Below are positions 8,704 through 17,103 of a stretch of DNA of 64,000 nucleotides, in pieces. Made by a program: the position numbers and the translations under genes. The notes under the pieces were generated by a model. That model had not been told where the DNA came from and ran no database searches. It was given only the letters and a program-made list of their open reading frames with translations. Where the stretch lies: positions 1,058,001-1,122,000 of the forward strand of contig NZ_AP023368.1 of the NCBI RefSeq assembly GCF_014218355.1, read 5' to 3'. This DNA is from Anaerocolumna chitinilytica. Its GTDB lineage: Bacteria; Bacillota; Clostridia; Lachnospirales; Lachnospiraceae. Position 1 is the stretch's first letter, and each line of letters begins with the position of its first letter.

Positions 8704-9462
8704 ATGGAAAGATTAACAGCTGAAAACATAAGTGTAAGCTATGGTGGTATTAAGATTATCGATGATATATCCATAGAACTGCATAAAGGAGAAATCGTAA
8801 GCCTCCTTGGAGCAAGCGGTGTAGGAAAAACAACACTTTTTAATGTTCTCTCTGGTCTTTTAATACCGGATCAAGGAGCTGTACTAATTGATAGTGAGAA
8901 TATTACCGGCAAGACCGGAAAGCTAAGTTATATGCTGCAAAAAGATATGCTTCTGCCTTTTAAGACGATTGTTGATAATGTGGCCCTTCCCCTGGTCATA
9001 AAGGGGAAAAAGAAAAAAGAAGCAAGAGCTGTCGCAGCTTCCTTCTTTGAAGAGTTTGGCCTTTCCGGAACCGAGAGCAAATATCCCAAGCAGCTCTCGG
9101 GAGGTATGAGGCAAAGAGCAGCTCTGCTTCGAACTTATCTTTTCTCCGATCAGGTTGCACTGTTAGATGAACCTTTCAGTGCTCTTGATACCATAACAAA
9201 AGGTAATATGCATCAATGGTATCTTGGGGTTATGGAGAGTATAAAATTATCCACTCTCTTTATAACCCACGATATTGATGAAGCTATTCTTCTTTCTGAC
9301 AGAATCTACATTATGGCAGGAAAACCGGGACATATAGTGGAGGAACTGATTATGAAAGAGAAAAAGCCCAGATCAGAGGATTTTCTTGTAAGTGATGAGT
9401 TTATTCGGTATAAGAAACATATCAGTATGCTGCTAAAACAGAATGAAGAGAAAAGCCAATAG
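8704..9462 (+). CDS. thiZ: ABC transporter ATP-binding protein, ThiZ-type
   Basis: A 252-residue nucleotide-binding subunit with Walker A GASGVGKTT (about residues 38-46), signature LSGGMRQR, Walker B VALLDEPFSALD and the switch His in FITHD. It belongs to the nitrate/sulfonate/taurine-type ATPases that pair with SsuC/ThiX permeases. It lies 21 bases after thiY and ends the riboswitch-controlled operon. The rod-like RNA at 9499 follows its stop by 36 bases and could also serve as the operon's 3' end. Confidence 0.9.
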   Translation: MERLTAENISVSYGGIKIIDDISIELHKGEIVSLLGASGVGKTTLFNVLSGLLIPDQGAVLIDSENITGKTGKLSYMLQKDMLLPFKTIVDNVALPLVIKGKKKKEARAVAASFFEEFGLSGTESKYPKQLSGGMRQRAALLRTYLFSDQVALLDEPFSALDTITKGNMHQWYLGVMESIKLSTLFITHDIDEAILLSDRIYIMAGKPGHIVEELIMKEKKPRSEDFLVSDEFIRYKKHISMLLKQNEEKSQ

Positions 9463-9498
9463 ATCGAATAGTTTACAATAAGCTGATTTTAAAGATTT

Positions 9499-9637
9499 AA
9501 AGGAGCAATTTGTTTCAAGAAGGCTCTGGTTTAAAACATACTGTCAGGTGTGAATGTTAAGCGGATATTTTTGAAGGACTAACATTTGAATCGGGGGTTC
9601 TAAAGCCAGGGCATATGAAATGGAATTGCTCTTTTTT
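9499..9637 (+). ncRNA. Structured RNA candidate, long rod with central bubble (6S-like or unknown)
   Basis: About 139 bases fold by eye into one unbranched rod. The closing stem is 9499-9510 with 9624-9635, ending in six T residues (9632-9637). It continues as 9513-9517 with 9616-9620, then 9523-9532 with 9603-9612 (three G-U pairs). A large asymmetric bubble (about 9533-9550 and 9589-9602) precedes a distal stem, 9551-9559 with 9580-9588, and an apical loop of about 20 bases. No ORF fits. A closing stem, open central bubble and distal arm is the plan of 6S RNA, but at 139 bases it is shorter than usual and no 6S sequence motif was confirmed. The next gene has its own promoter at 9723, so it is probably not that gene's riboswitch. 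It could instead be the 3' structure of the thi operon. Confidence 0.45.
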
Positions 9638-9722
9638 GCATGTTAATTATTTAATAGCGACAGGCTTATTTTCCGATTCGACAGATTTTAGTTTGATATG
9701 TGTTTAATTGGTGAAAATATTA

Positions 9723-9750
9723 TTTACAGATAAAAGAAAACAGTTATAAT
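9723..9750 (+). promoter_or_regulatory. Promoter of the AI-2E family permease gene
   Basis: TTTACA at 9723-9728, a 16-base spacer and TATAAT at 9745-9750, about 50 bases before the gene's ribosome-binding site. It lies downstream of the rod RNA. Confidence 0.6.
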
Positions 9751-9808
9751 TAGAGTATAACCAATAATTTTACTATCGTAGTAAATATGAACCATTGGAG
9801 TTGGATAA

Positions 9809-10930
9809 ATGAAGAAGCTATTGATTTACACGAAGATTTTTATTAACGTATTAATATTTGTGCTTGGTGTACTGGCGGTTATCTTTATCGTGCCAAAACT
9901 GATACGGTTCTTTATGCCATTTGTCATCGGTTTTATCGTATCGGCTATAGCAAATCCTCTAGTCAAGTTTCTTGAGAAGAGAGTAAAGATAGTACGAAAA
10001 CACAGTTCAGCGATTATTATTATCCTGGTAATTGCAGCGGTTGTAGGAGCCTTGTATGCTATCATCAGCATTCTGGTAAATGAAATCAGCAATTTAATAA
10101 AGGATTTCCCTAATATATACACAGGACTGGAGATTCAATTTCACACCATATCTCAAAAACTGTCTAAGATATATGAGATACTTCCTGGCAATGTAACCGT
10201 TAAGCTGGATGAACTAGGCGCTAATATTACGGATTATGCTACAAGGATAATGGCAGACACCAGTAATTTTAACATTGGTGCGGCCGGGGATTATATGAAG
10301 AATCTTATGGATATCTTATTGTATTCCATCGTGACCATTATGTCCGCTTACTTTTTTATTGCAGAAAGGGATAATCTGGCAGCAGCAGTCCACCGAATGA
10401 CACCGGCATCTTTAATGAAGAGCTATAACTTGGTTGTTTCTAATTTTAAAACTGCTGTAGGAGGGTATTTTAAGGCACAGTTTAAGATCATGTTGGTGCT
10501 TACGGTTATACTTTTTGCCGGTTTTGAAATTATCCATGTAAAATATTCCTTTTTGTTTGCCTTGCTTACTGCATTCTTAGATTTCCTTCCTTTCTTTGGG
10601 ACGGGAGCTGTTGTATGGCCCTGGACATTGATTGAGATCTTATCAGGAAATTATTTTAAAGCAGTTATGCTGGTAATTATATATCTTGTCTGCACTATTA
10701 TAAAACAAGTACTGCAGCCTAAGATGGTGGGAGACAGCGTAGGTATCAGTCCCTTTGCAACACTTATATTTATGTTTATCGGTTATAGGCTGTTAGGAGT
10801 GTTTGGTTTAATAATCGGCATTCCGGTTGGAATGATTCTGGTGAATTTCTATAAGGCCGGTATGTTTGATGGTTTAATGAAAGGTTTCCGTATTATTATA
10901 CATGATATTAATGAATTTAGAAAAATGTAG
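9809..10930 (+). CDS. AI-2E family transporter (PF01594-type permease)
   Basis: A 373-residue membrane protein with roughly eight hydrophobic segments, beginning with two (about residues 8-50), then a soluble stretch rich in IxxxLxxL, then paired segments. The C-terminal pattern (FLPFFGTGAVVWPW, KQVLQPKMVGDSVGISPFATLIFMFIGYRLLGVFGLIIGIP) is diagnostic of the PerM/YtvI/TqsA family. Members export autoinducer-like or other small molecules or act as Na+/H+ antiporters; the substrate here is unknown. The ATG follows GGAG by eight bases. Stands alone with its own promoter. Confidence 0.88.
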   Translation: MKKLLIYTKIFINVLIFVLGVLAVIFIVPKLIRFFMPFVIGFIVSAIANPLVKFLEKRVKIVRKHSSAIIIILVIAAVVGALYAIISILVNEISNLIKDFPNIYTGLEIQFHTISQKLSKIYEILPGNVTVKLDELGANITDYATRIMADTSNFNIGAAGDYMKNLMDILLYSIVTIMSAYFFIAERDNLAAAVHRMTPASLMKSYNLVVSNFKTAVGGYFKAQFKIMLVLTVILFAGFEIIHVKYSFLFALLTAFLDFLPFFGTGAVVWPWTLIEILSGNYFKAVMLVIIYLVCTIIKQVLQPKMVGDSVGISPFATLIFMFIGYRLLGVFGLIIGIPVGMILVNFYKAGMFDGLMKGFRIIIHDINEFRKM

Positions 10931-10968
10931 AAATAAATGGCAAAATGGTAAAAAATATGGAAAACCTA

Positions 10969-10997
10969 TTGACCTGAATTGTTCCGATATATTATAG
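10969..10997 (+). promoter_or_regulatory. Promoter of the Panacea-domain gene
   Basis: TTGACC at 10969-10974, 17-base spacer, TTATAG at 10992-10997. It lies about 60 bases before the chosen ATG. Confidence 0.5.
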
Positions 10998-11059
10998 TAA
11001 GAGTAGTAGCAACATTGACGGAAACCTTATGTGGCCATTGTACGAAAGGGGATAAGACT

Positions 11060-11848
11060 ATGTGTGAGAACAAAGTGCTGAGTCAGGAAAATACTATTGT
11101 AACCGCAAAAGAAATTCAAACAATATTGAAAGACTTTCGCATAGGTAAGAAACCTTTGGCTAAATTATTAGGGTGGGGTGAGACTACAATAATAAGATAT
11201 ATTGAAGGCGACATCCCTACTGCGGAATATTCTAACAAGCTAAAAAACATAGTGGAAGACCCCATATATTACTATGAGCTGCTGTTGGAGAGTAAAGATA
11301 ACTTAACGAATGTTGCTTACCGAAAGACTCTGCAAGCAGTTCTGGAAAAAATGACAGAACGGAAAATTAATCTGATAGCACAGTATATGATATATTATAC
11401 CCAGGGAGATTTGTCGCCGGGGTATACTCAGTGGTTGCTATACTATGCACAAGGCTTTTCTATGGCTTTGTTTGATAAGGAATTATTTGAAGATGATTAT
11501 TACGTAAATACAGAAAATACTCCTTATATAAAACTATATAACAGTATGAAAAAACATGGGGTGAATATGTTTGAGGTTCCTATAAACCGTTTGACGGAGA
11601 ATGAAAAGAATCTGATTATTAAGATTCTTGATACCTTTAGCTGGTATGGCCCTAAGACCTTAAAAGCTCTGTCTGCTTTCGAAAAATCAAACTATCGTAT
11701 TTCAAGAGACAAAGAGGGCAGAAGAATAATATCAAAAGATTTAATAAAAAGTCAGTTTAAAGATGTAGTGGCTCTCTACGGAATTAAGGGACTTAATGAT
11801 ATACATAAATATCCTGACAGCAGATTTTTTGATTTGAAGGGCATCTGA
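11060..11848 (+). CDS. HTH plus Panacea/SocA-like antitoxin-domain protein
   Basis: A 262-residue protein. The start is ATG 11060, nine bases after AAAGGGG; an upstream in-frame extension has no site. Residues about 15-70 form an XRE/MqsA-like helix-turn-helix (IGKKPLAKLLGWGETTIIRYIEG). Residues about 110-245 match the Panacea (DUF4065, SocA) pattern: a hydrophobic LLYYAQGFSMAL helix, then LFEDDYYV, a central YNSMKKHG and a late TFSWYGPKTLKALSAFE. Proteins of this family neutralise varied toxins or act as proteolytic adaptors. No toxin gene is adjacent: the upstream gene is a permease and downstream is a repeat array. It may be an orphan, may act in trans, or be a plain regulator. Confidence 0.75.
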   Translation: MCENKVLSQENTIVTAKEIQTILKDFRIGKKPLAKLLGWGETTIIRYIEGDIPTAEYSNKLKNIVEDPIYYYELLLESKDNLTNVAYRKTLQAVLEKMTERKINLIAQYMIYYTQGDLSPGYTQWLLYYAQGFSMALFDKELFEDDYYVNTENTPYIKLYNSMKKHGVNMFEVPINRLTENEKNLIIKILDTFSWYGPKTLKALSAFEKSNYRISRDKEGRRIISKDLIKSQFKDVVALYGIKGLNDIHKYPDSRFFDLKGI

Positions 11849-11857
11849 GTAGGAATT

Positions 11858-12362
11858 ATTGAAAAGCATAATTCCTACGCAAGTTTACGCCTGCGAAATC
11901 CTCGGCGTAAACTTGCGGCGTATTGGGAAAGAGAATGGATTGAAAAGCATAATTCCTACGCAAGTTTACGCCTGCGAAATCCTCGGCGTAAACTTGCGGC
12001 GTATTGGGAAAGAGAATGGATTGAAAAGCATAATTCCTACGCAAGTTTACGCCTGCGAAATCCTCGGCGCAAACTTGGGGCGTATTGGGAGTGAAATGGA
12101 TTGAAAAGCATAATTCCTACACAAGTTTACGCCTGTGAAATCCTCGGCGCAAACTTGGGGCGTATTGGGAGTGAAATGGATTGAAAAGCATAATTCCTAC
12201 ACAAGTTTACGCCTGTGAAATCCTCGGCGCAAACTTGGGGCGTATTGGGAGTGAAATGGATTGAAAAGCATAATTCCTATGCAAGTTTACGCCTGCGAAA
12301 TCCTCGGCGTAAACTTGCGGCGTATTGGGGAAGAGAATGGAATGAAAAGCATAATTCCTACA
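11858..12362. repeat. Tandem array of six 80-81 bp palindromic repeats
   Basis: Units begin at 11858, 11939, 12020, 12100, 12180 and 12260 with a partial seventh at 12341. Each contains a hairpin: the 13-base arm GCAAGTTTACGCC, a 12-base loop, and GGCGTAAACTTGC. Units 1, 2 and 6 are one type (perfect arms, ending AAGAGAATGG). Units 4 and 5 are a second type (ACAAG... arm, GTGAAATGG end) whose arms have an A-C mismatch. Unit 3 is a hybrid. The first unit is also bordered by GTAGGAATTAT/ATAATTCCTAC. The array lies between convergent genes. 81 bp keeps a reading frame for three units but the 80 bp units break it, so it is taken as noncoding. Confidence 0.95.
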
Positions 12363-12378
12363 CCAAAACAGTAAACTA

Positions 12379-12421
12379 AAGGGTACTATGAGTGAATATT
12401 TTATTCACTCATAGTACCCTT
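12379..12421. terminator. Strong bidirectional hairpin after the repeat array
   Basis: A perfect 20-base stem (12379-12398 with 12402-12421) around a TTT loop. It lies between the Panacea gene with its repeats and the convergent DUF2156 gene, and can end both transcripts. The flanking T-runs are short. Confidence 0.75.
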
Positions 12422-12447
12422 ATTTTATATTACTTGCATATAACTTA

Positions 12448-13365
12448 TTAACTGTTCTGGAAAATATGATATTTTGATTCCAGACGTATTGGCTGATAAG
12501 ATAGTTTGGCTTTTCTTAAGCCTTCCTGACCAAGGTCGTCTTCCCGGTTTACTAGTTCTGCTTCGGGGAAGCAATGTATCAAAAATTGCTGGTTGATAAA
12601 GTTATAAAGTCCGGGAATGTTAATGTTTGCCTTTTCAATATGAATAAAAGCACATTTTATCTCCGGTGCATAACTTCCAATGGAATAAGCCTCCAGGTTA
12701 CCGTCTATATAGACACCGCCAATCTGACAGTCTACTAAGCCACAATACTTAAACAACCTGTGAATACCGTTTTCCTCGCTTCTCATACTTCCATGCTTAT
12801 CTTCATAATCTCTGTTATCCAGCCACCTGTCATGAAAGCTCTCAATCTCTTCTACATTGGAACAATCAAGAATCTTGAATTCATATCTGCCTTCATAGCC
12901 CTTTAGAAATGAATTTAGATGATTCTTCTTTTTGTGATAAGCTTTACCGCTTAGAGTTCTTAATTTTTCCGCATCATATAGATAGTCGTAATTATCTCTG
13001 CAGTCTTCTATTTTGAACTCCTCCTCAAAACCCGGTATGGTACGAAGGGCGTTAATAAAGGTTTCGTCTAGAAGGTACATATTCAAGGGTTTCCCAAGGA
13101 CCTGGTTCCAATAGGCCTTAATCTCCTGGAATACAGCAGGAATATCTTCCGTCTTACACAAAGGCATCATTGGACCACTGATATCGTTGGTTTGTATAAC
13201 GCACATCATATAAGTATCGTTCTGATAATAATGGGTATTATAAAATTCTTCCCATATAAACTGGTTTACCGGCTGGCGTTCGGAGAGATAGACCGGTCTT
13301 AATGTAGAGTAACGGTCCAGCTTCATACAGTCGGCAAGCGTCAGTTTTTTTAATTCTATTCCCAT
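12448..13365 (-). CDS. DUF2156-family protein (GNAT-fold, lysyltransferase-like)
   Basis: A 305-residue protein resembling the DUF2156 domain shared with the catalytic part of phosphatidylglycerol lysyltransferases. It has a double-GNAT-like layout, KAYHKKKNHLNSFLK in the middle and AYSIGSYAPEIKCAFIHIEKANINIPGLYNFINQQF towards the end, where acyl acceptor sites usually lie. No membrane segments, so not a full MprF. The start at 13365 is chosen because AGGAG is eight bases upstream; the ATG at 13371 is too close. It is 34 bases downstream of typA on the same strand and may be co-transcribed with it. Substrate unknown. Confidence 0.8.
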   Translation of the reverse strand: MGIELKKLTLADCMKLDRYSTLRPVYLSERQPVNQFIWEEFYNTHYYQNDTYMMCVIQTNDISGPMMPLCKTEDIPAVFQEIKAYWNQVLGKPLNMYLLDETFINALRTIPGFEEEFKIEDCRDNYDYLYDAEKLRTLSGKAYHKKKNHLNSFLKGYEGRYEFKILDCSNVEEIESFHDRWLDNRDYEDKHGSMRSEENGIHRLFKYCGLVDCQIGGVYIDGNLEAYSIGSYAPEIKCAFIHIEKANINIPGLYNFINQQFLIHCFPEAELVNREDDLGQEGLRKAKLSYQPIRLESKYHIFQNS

Positions 13366-13399
13366 AAGCATATCTCCTGTTGGTTTAGAATAATTCCTA

Positions 13400-15238
13400 C
13401 TATTTGCTCTGTGAATTACGTTTTGCTCTCATTCTTAAGGTAGGGTCTAAAATTTTCTTTCTTATTCTTAAGTTCTTTGGTGTAACTTCCAAGAGTTCGT
13501 CAGTATCAATAAATTCAAGGGCTTGTTCAAGACTTAATACCTTTGGCGGAACCAGTTTCAGGGCTTCATCGGCACTGGAGGAACGAGTGTTGGTCAGCTG
13601 TTTTTTCTTGCAGACATTTACTTCGATATCCTCAGCCTTGCCATTCTGTCCTACTACCATACCGGAATATACCTTTACGCCGGGAGATATAAAGAGAAGA
13701 CCACGCTCCTGAGCATTAAAGAGACCATAGGTAATTGCTTCACCGGATTCATAGGCAATTAATGAGCCTTGCTTTCTATACTGAATATCACCCTTAAATG
13801 GACCATATCCGTCGAAGAGGGTATTTAAGATACCATTACCCTTCGTATCTGTTAAGAATTCACCTCTGTAACCAATAAGACCTCTTGATGGAATAAGGAA
13901 CTCAAGCCTTGAATAAGCTCCGTTTCCATTAGACATTCCCTGAAGTTCACCTTTACGCTGGCTTAATTTATCAATAACTGTTCCGCTGAATTCTTCTGGA
14001 ACATCAATAATTGCGCGTTCCATGGGCTCTAAAAGATGTCCCTTTTCATCGTTACGATAGAGTACTTCTGCCTTACTTACGGCGAATTCATAACCTTCTC
14101 TACGCATATTCTCAATGAGAACAGATAAGTGAAGTTCTCCACGACCGGAGACTTTAAAGCTCTCAGTAACATCGGTTTCTTCTACACGAAGGCTTACATC
14201 TGTATTAAGCTCTCTGAATAAACGTTCTCTTAAATGTCTGGAGGTTACAAATTTACCTTCCTGACCTGCTAACGGACTATCATTTACGATAAAGTGCATA
14301 GCGATAGTAGGTTCTGATATCTTCTGGAAAGGGATAGGGCTTGGATTCTCAGGGGAGCAAAGGGTATCTCCGATGTGAATGTCAGCAATACCGGAGATCG
14401 CTACGATAGAACCTACGGAAGCTTCTGTTACTTCTACTTTCTTAAGGCCTTCGAACTCATAGAGTTTGCTGATCTTAACGCGCTGGTTCTTTTCCGGGTC
14501 GTGGGCATTTACAAGAACAACATCCTGATTTACCTTAATAATGCCGTTGTCAACCTTACCGACACCGATTCGTCCAACATATTCATTGTAGTCAATGGTA
14601 CTGATAAGTACCTGGGTACTCTCCTCAGGATCTCCTTCCGGAGCAGGGATATAATCTATTATAGTCTCAAAAAGAGGTATCATATTCTCAGGGGAATCAT
14701 CCAGTTCTAAAATAGCAACGCCGGATTTTGCAGAGGCAAATATAAATGGACAGTCAAGCTGGTCATCTGTTGCATCCAACTCAATAAATAACTCTAAAAC
14801 TTCGTCAATTACTTCTTTTGGCCTTGCTTCAGGACGATCGATTTTGTTGATGCAGACAATAACCGGTAATTCCAGTTCCAATGCCTTTTTTAAAACGAAT
14901 TTTGTCTGGGGCATGGGACCTTCGAAAGCATCCACTACCAGAACTACACCATTAACCATTTTAAGGACACGTTCTACTTCGCCTCCGAAATCAGCATGGC
15001 CGGGTGTATCGATAATATTGATTTTAACGCCATTATAGAATACAGCGGTATTCTTGGAAAGAATGGTAATGCCACGTTCTCTTTCAATATCATTGGAGTC
15101 CATGACACGCTCCTGTACAGTTTGGTTGGAACGAAAAACACCGCTTTGTTTTAAAAGTTCATCCACCAGGGTAGTCTTACCATGATCAACGTGCGCAATA
15201 ATTGCAATATTTCTGATATCTTCTCTTTTGATACGCAT
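13400..15238 (-). CDS. typA: TypA/BipA translational GTPase
   Basis: A 612-residue GTPase of the EF-G-like family: G1 AHVDHGKTT (about residues 14-22), effector region RGITI, G3 [15 protein letters not shown]4 NKID and G5 SAKSG, then EF-Tu-like domain II, EF-G domains III and V and the BipA-specific C-terminal region ending in a basic tail. It binds the ribosome and supports 50S assembly and growth at low temperature or stress. The ATG follows GAGGAAA. The leader is long and structured (see 15239-15613). Confidence 0.97.
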   Translation of the reverse strand: MRIKREDIRNIAIIAHVDHGKTTLVDELLKQSGVFRSNQTVQERVMDSNDIERERGITILSKNTAVFYNGVKINIIDTPGHADFGGEVERVLKMVNGVVLVVDAFEGPMPQTKFVLKKALELELPVIVCINKIDRPEARPKEVIDEVLELFIELDATDDQLDCPFIFASAKSGVAILELDDSPENMIPLFETIIDYIPAPEGDPEESTQVLISTIDYNEYVGRIGVGKVDNGIIKVNQDVVLVNAHDPEKNQRVKISKLYEFEGLKKVEVTEASVGSIVAISGIADIHIGDTLCSPENPSPIPFQKISEPTIAMHFIVNDSPLAGQEGKFVTSRHLRERLFRELNTDVSLRVEETDVTESFKVSGRGELHLSVLIENMRREGYEFAVSKAEVLYRNDEKGHLLEPMERAIIDVPEEFSGTVIDKLSQRKGELQGMSNGNGAYSRLEFLIPSRGLIGYRGEFLTDTKGNGILNTLFDGYGPFKGDIQYRKQGSLIAYESGEAITYGLFNAQERGLLFISPGVKVYSGMVVGQNGKAEDIEVNVCKKKQLTNTRSSSADEALKLVPPKVLSLEQALEFIDTDELLEVTPKNLRIRKKILDPTLRMRAKRNSQSK

Positions 15239-15585
15239 ATTTTCCTCTCATTCTGCCGCTGGCAGCGGCATTCAATCCGATTAAAGAGTCGGCTTGTGAA
15301 AAGCCCTTAATCCGATTAGTTATTAATATTTTGTCTTAAAGCTGCAAATTTATAAGAAATTAGAATCTGCTGATGCGGCTGGTATTCATTTTAGTGTCAT
15401 AATTGATAACGGACTTCCATAAAATGATATAGATTTATAGTAGGAATATTGATATATTCCTAAATCGGATGCACGGTAATGTTAAACATTACCTTTTATC
15501 AAAAAAACTTAAGAAAAGAAATTTCTGATAAGTTATAAAAACGGCAATAAATTCCAAGAAACGCACGGAACACTCTAACCTGAAT
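15239..15585 (-). promoter_or_regulatory. Long structured leader of typA
   Basis: About 340 bases separate the putative typA promoter from the start codon with no ORF. On the minus strand it holds, in order, a palindrome at 15475-15493 (GGTAATGTT arms), a 9-base hairpin at about 15440-15461 (TAGGAATAT arms), two direct copies of TAATCGGATT near 15273 and 15310, and a TGCCGC/GCGGCA hairpin at 15254-15270 just before the ribosome-binding site. Function unknown; post-transcriptional (for instance temperature) control is a possibility. Confidence 0.4.
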
Positions 15586-15613
15586 ATTGTATCATACTAC
15601 GGAAAATTTACAA
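15586..15613 (-). promoter_or_regulatory. Putative typA promoter
   Basis: Minus-strand TTGTAA (15613-15608), 16-base spacer, TACAAT (15591-15586). The 220 bases from here to the SSB-like gene on the + strand are AT-rich; I see no clear promoter for that gene. Confidence 0.5.
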
Positions 15614-15836
15614 GGTCTTTCTTTGAAGGGCTTTATTTTTCAGCATTATGCTTATCAACAAAAAAAATAATGATAAAAACTTGGAAATATTTTATTTTTT
15701 TGTTCTAAATTATTTTGAAGATGCATAAATTTAATAGTGGAGAATATTTTTTATCTTGAAGGTCAGGACAATACACAATTGGGATACCAATTTAAAATTG
15801 TACAGAACACGAGTAAAGAGAAGGGAGTCATACAAA

Positions 15837-16469
15837 ATGACAGATAAAGTATTTGATAACAATCAAGTAAGCATTGCAGGCGAGGTAATGAGTGATTTTG
15901 AATTCAGTCACGATGTGTTTGGGGAAGGCTTTTATGTCCTGGATGTGCAGGTAAGCCGGTTAAGTAATTCCTATGATATCATTCCTATTATGATATCGGA
16001 GAGATTAATCGATGTAAAAGCAGATTTTAAGGGCAAGTATGTTGAGGTGAATGGGCAGTTCCGTTCCTATAACCGCCATGAGGACAACAAGAACAGATTA
16101 GTTTTATCCGTATTTGCCAGAGAAATCAAAATAAGTGAAGAGGATACGGAAGGTATACGCCCTAATTTCATATTCCTGGACGGTTTCGTCTGCAAGCAAC
16201 CTATTTATCGAAAAACTCCCTTAGGCAGAGAAATAGCAGATATATTACTTGCAGTAAACAGACCTTATGGAAAATCCGATTACATACCCTGTATCTGTTG
16301 GGGAAGAAATGCAAGATTTGCAGAGAACTTCACTGTTGGAGGACACATTCAGGTGTGGGGAAGAATTCAGAGCAGAGAATATCAGAAAAAATTAAATGAA
16401 AGTGATTTCGAGAAGCGTATTGCTTATGAGGTATCCGTAAGCAAGTTAGAATATCTGGATGAATATTAA
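15837..16469 (+). CDS. SSB-like protein with two OB-type domains
   Basis: A 210-residue protein. Residues about 5-100 (VSIAGEVMSDFEFSHD...EVNGQFRSYN) and about 108-205 (FIFLDGFVCKQPIYRKTPLGREIADILLAVNR...CICWGRNARFAENFTVGGHIQVWGRIQSREY) both look like the single-stranded DNA-binding OB fold; the second is the clearer match. The acidic DDDIPF tip of replicative SSB, which recruits partner proteins, is absent, so this is probably an accessory SSB-like protein. The start at 15837 has AAGGGAG ten bases upstream; an in-frame extension to 15756 lacks a site. Convergent with the guanidinium exporter gene. Confidence 0.8.
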   Translation: MTDKVFDNNQVSIAGEVMSDFEFSHDVFGEGFYVLDVQVSRLSNSYDIIPIMISERLIDVKADFKGKYVEVNGQFRSYNRHEDNKNRLVLSVFAREIKISEEDTEGIRPNFIFLDGFVCKQPIYRKTPLGREIADILLAVNRPYGKSDYIPCICWGRNARFAENFTVGGHIQVWGRIQSREYQKKLNESDFEKRIAYEVSVSKLEYLDEY

Positions 16470-16520
16470 AATGTTTGTCCGGACATAGATTATTATTAGT
16501 AAACTCCTACAATACAAACA

Positions 16521-16556
16521 AAAAAACCTGGGGCTGTAAGAAGTCCCAGGTTTTTT
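16521..16556. terminator. Bidirectional terminator between SSB-like and gdx genes
   Basis: AAAAAACCTGGG (16521-16532) pairs with CCCAGGTTTTTT (16545-16556) around a 12-base loop. A-run and T-run flank the stem, so it works on both strands. Confidence 0.9.
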
Positions 16557-16560
16557 GATC

Positions 16561-16881
16561 TTAATGGGAAGAGACCAGTTTTAAACCGATAATTCCAGTC
16601 AAAATGAAGCCCATACATAATATCCTAAGTATATCAACCGGTTCTTTAAACAGTATAATTCCAAGAATTGCAGTTCCGATTGTGCCAATCCCCGTCCATA
16701 TGGCGTAGGCAGTTCCCAAGGGAAGGCTTTTTAGAGCCAGGGAAAGAAAATAAAAGCTTGCCGCCATACCGGCTATTGTCAAAAAACTAGGGACAAGTCT
16801 TGTAAACCCGTGAGAATATTTTAACCCCACAGCCCACCATACCTCACAAATGCCCGCAATAACTAAGTAGAACCATTTCAT
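16561..16881 (-). CDS. gdx: Guanidinium exporter Gdx (SugE type, SMR family)
   Basis: A 106-residue protein with four membrane helices. The proton/substrate-coupling Glu of small multidrug resistance proteins is at residue 13 in [12 protein letters not shown], and the WWAVGLKYS context is that of Gdx/SugE rather than polyaromatic EmrE. It exports guanidinium in exchange for protons, probably as an antiparallel dimer. The start at 16881 has AAGGAG seven bases upstream; the longer in-frame ORF to 16953 lacks a site. The guanidine-I riboswitch directly upstream supports the substrate assignment. Confidence 0.93.
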   Translation of the reverse strand: MKWFYLVIAGICEVWWAVGLKYSHGFTRLVPSFLTIAGMAASFYFLSLALKSLPLGTAYAIWTGIGTIGTAILGIILFKEPVDILRILCMGFILTGIIGLKLVSSH

Positions 16882-16959
16882 ACAATCGCTCCTTTTCTTA
16901 AGGGTTAATCTCTGGCGGATATCCGACAGAACATTTACCAGGTAAAAAAGCAAAAAAGA

Positions 16960-17000
16960 AAAGCCCGGGATGATATTAAGAAATATCTCCCAGGCTTTTA
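16960..17000 (-). terminator. Terminator of the guanidine riboswitch
   Basis: AAAGCCTGGGA pairs with TCCCGGGCTTT (one G-U pair) across a 19-base loop on the minus strand, followed by a T-rich run. The left arm is part of the conserved aptamer 3' end, the usual mutually exclusive pairing. Confidence 0.9.
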
Positions 17001-17085
17001 TCCTTCCGTGAACGCATAAACTGCGCGTTTTATCTTGGACCTGACCAATACACGAATATTGCGGAACCCTATAAAACTTCTGCTA
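16960..17085 (-). promoter_or_regulatory. Guanidine-I riboswitch (ykkC class)
   Basis: On the minus strand the leader has the conserved ykkC features in order: AGGGTTCCGC (17070-17061), GGTCAGGTCCAAGA, then CACGGAAGGATAAAAGCCTGGGAGA ahead of the expression platform. A terminator hairpin overlaps the last conserved segment (arms at 17000-16991 and 16970-16961) and is followed by a T-rich tract, so guanidine binding should stop the terminator and turn on the exporter. Confidence 0.94.
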
Positions 17086-17103
17086 TGTAATTTACCTGAG
17101 TTT

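Noticed and set aside
9499..9637. Riboswitch for the AI-2E family permease
   Set aside because: The gene has its own promoter at 9723-9750, downstream of the structure. Not excluded, but less likely than a free-standing RNA or 3' end.
11859..12104. 81-residue protein with 27-residue repeats (and the reverse-strand counterpart)
   Set aside because: The open frame exists only because three units are 81 bp long. The 80 bp units break it, there is no ribosome site and the DNA is explained by palindromes.
11858..12362. CRISPR array or integron attC array
   Set aside because: The whole 80-81 bp unit is repeated with no unique spacers, there are no cas or integrase genes, and no cassettes lie between units.
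15756..15836. N-terminal extension of the SSB-like protein
   Set aside because: No ribosome site before 15756; a good AAGGGAG precedes the ATG at 15837.
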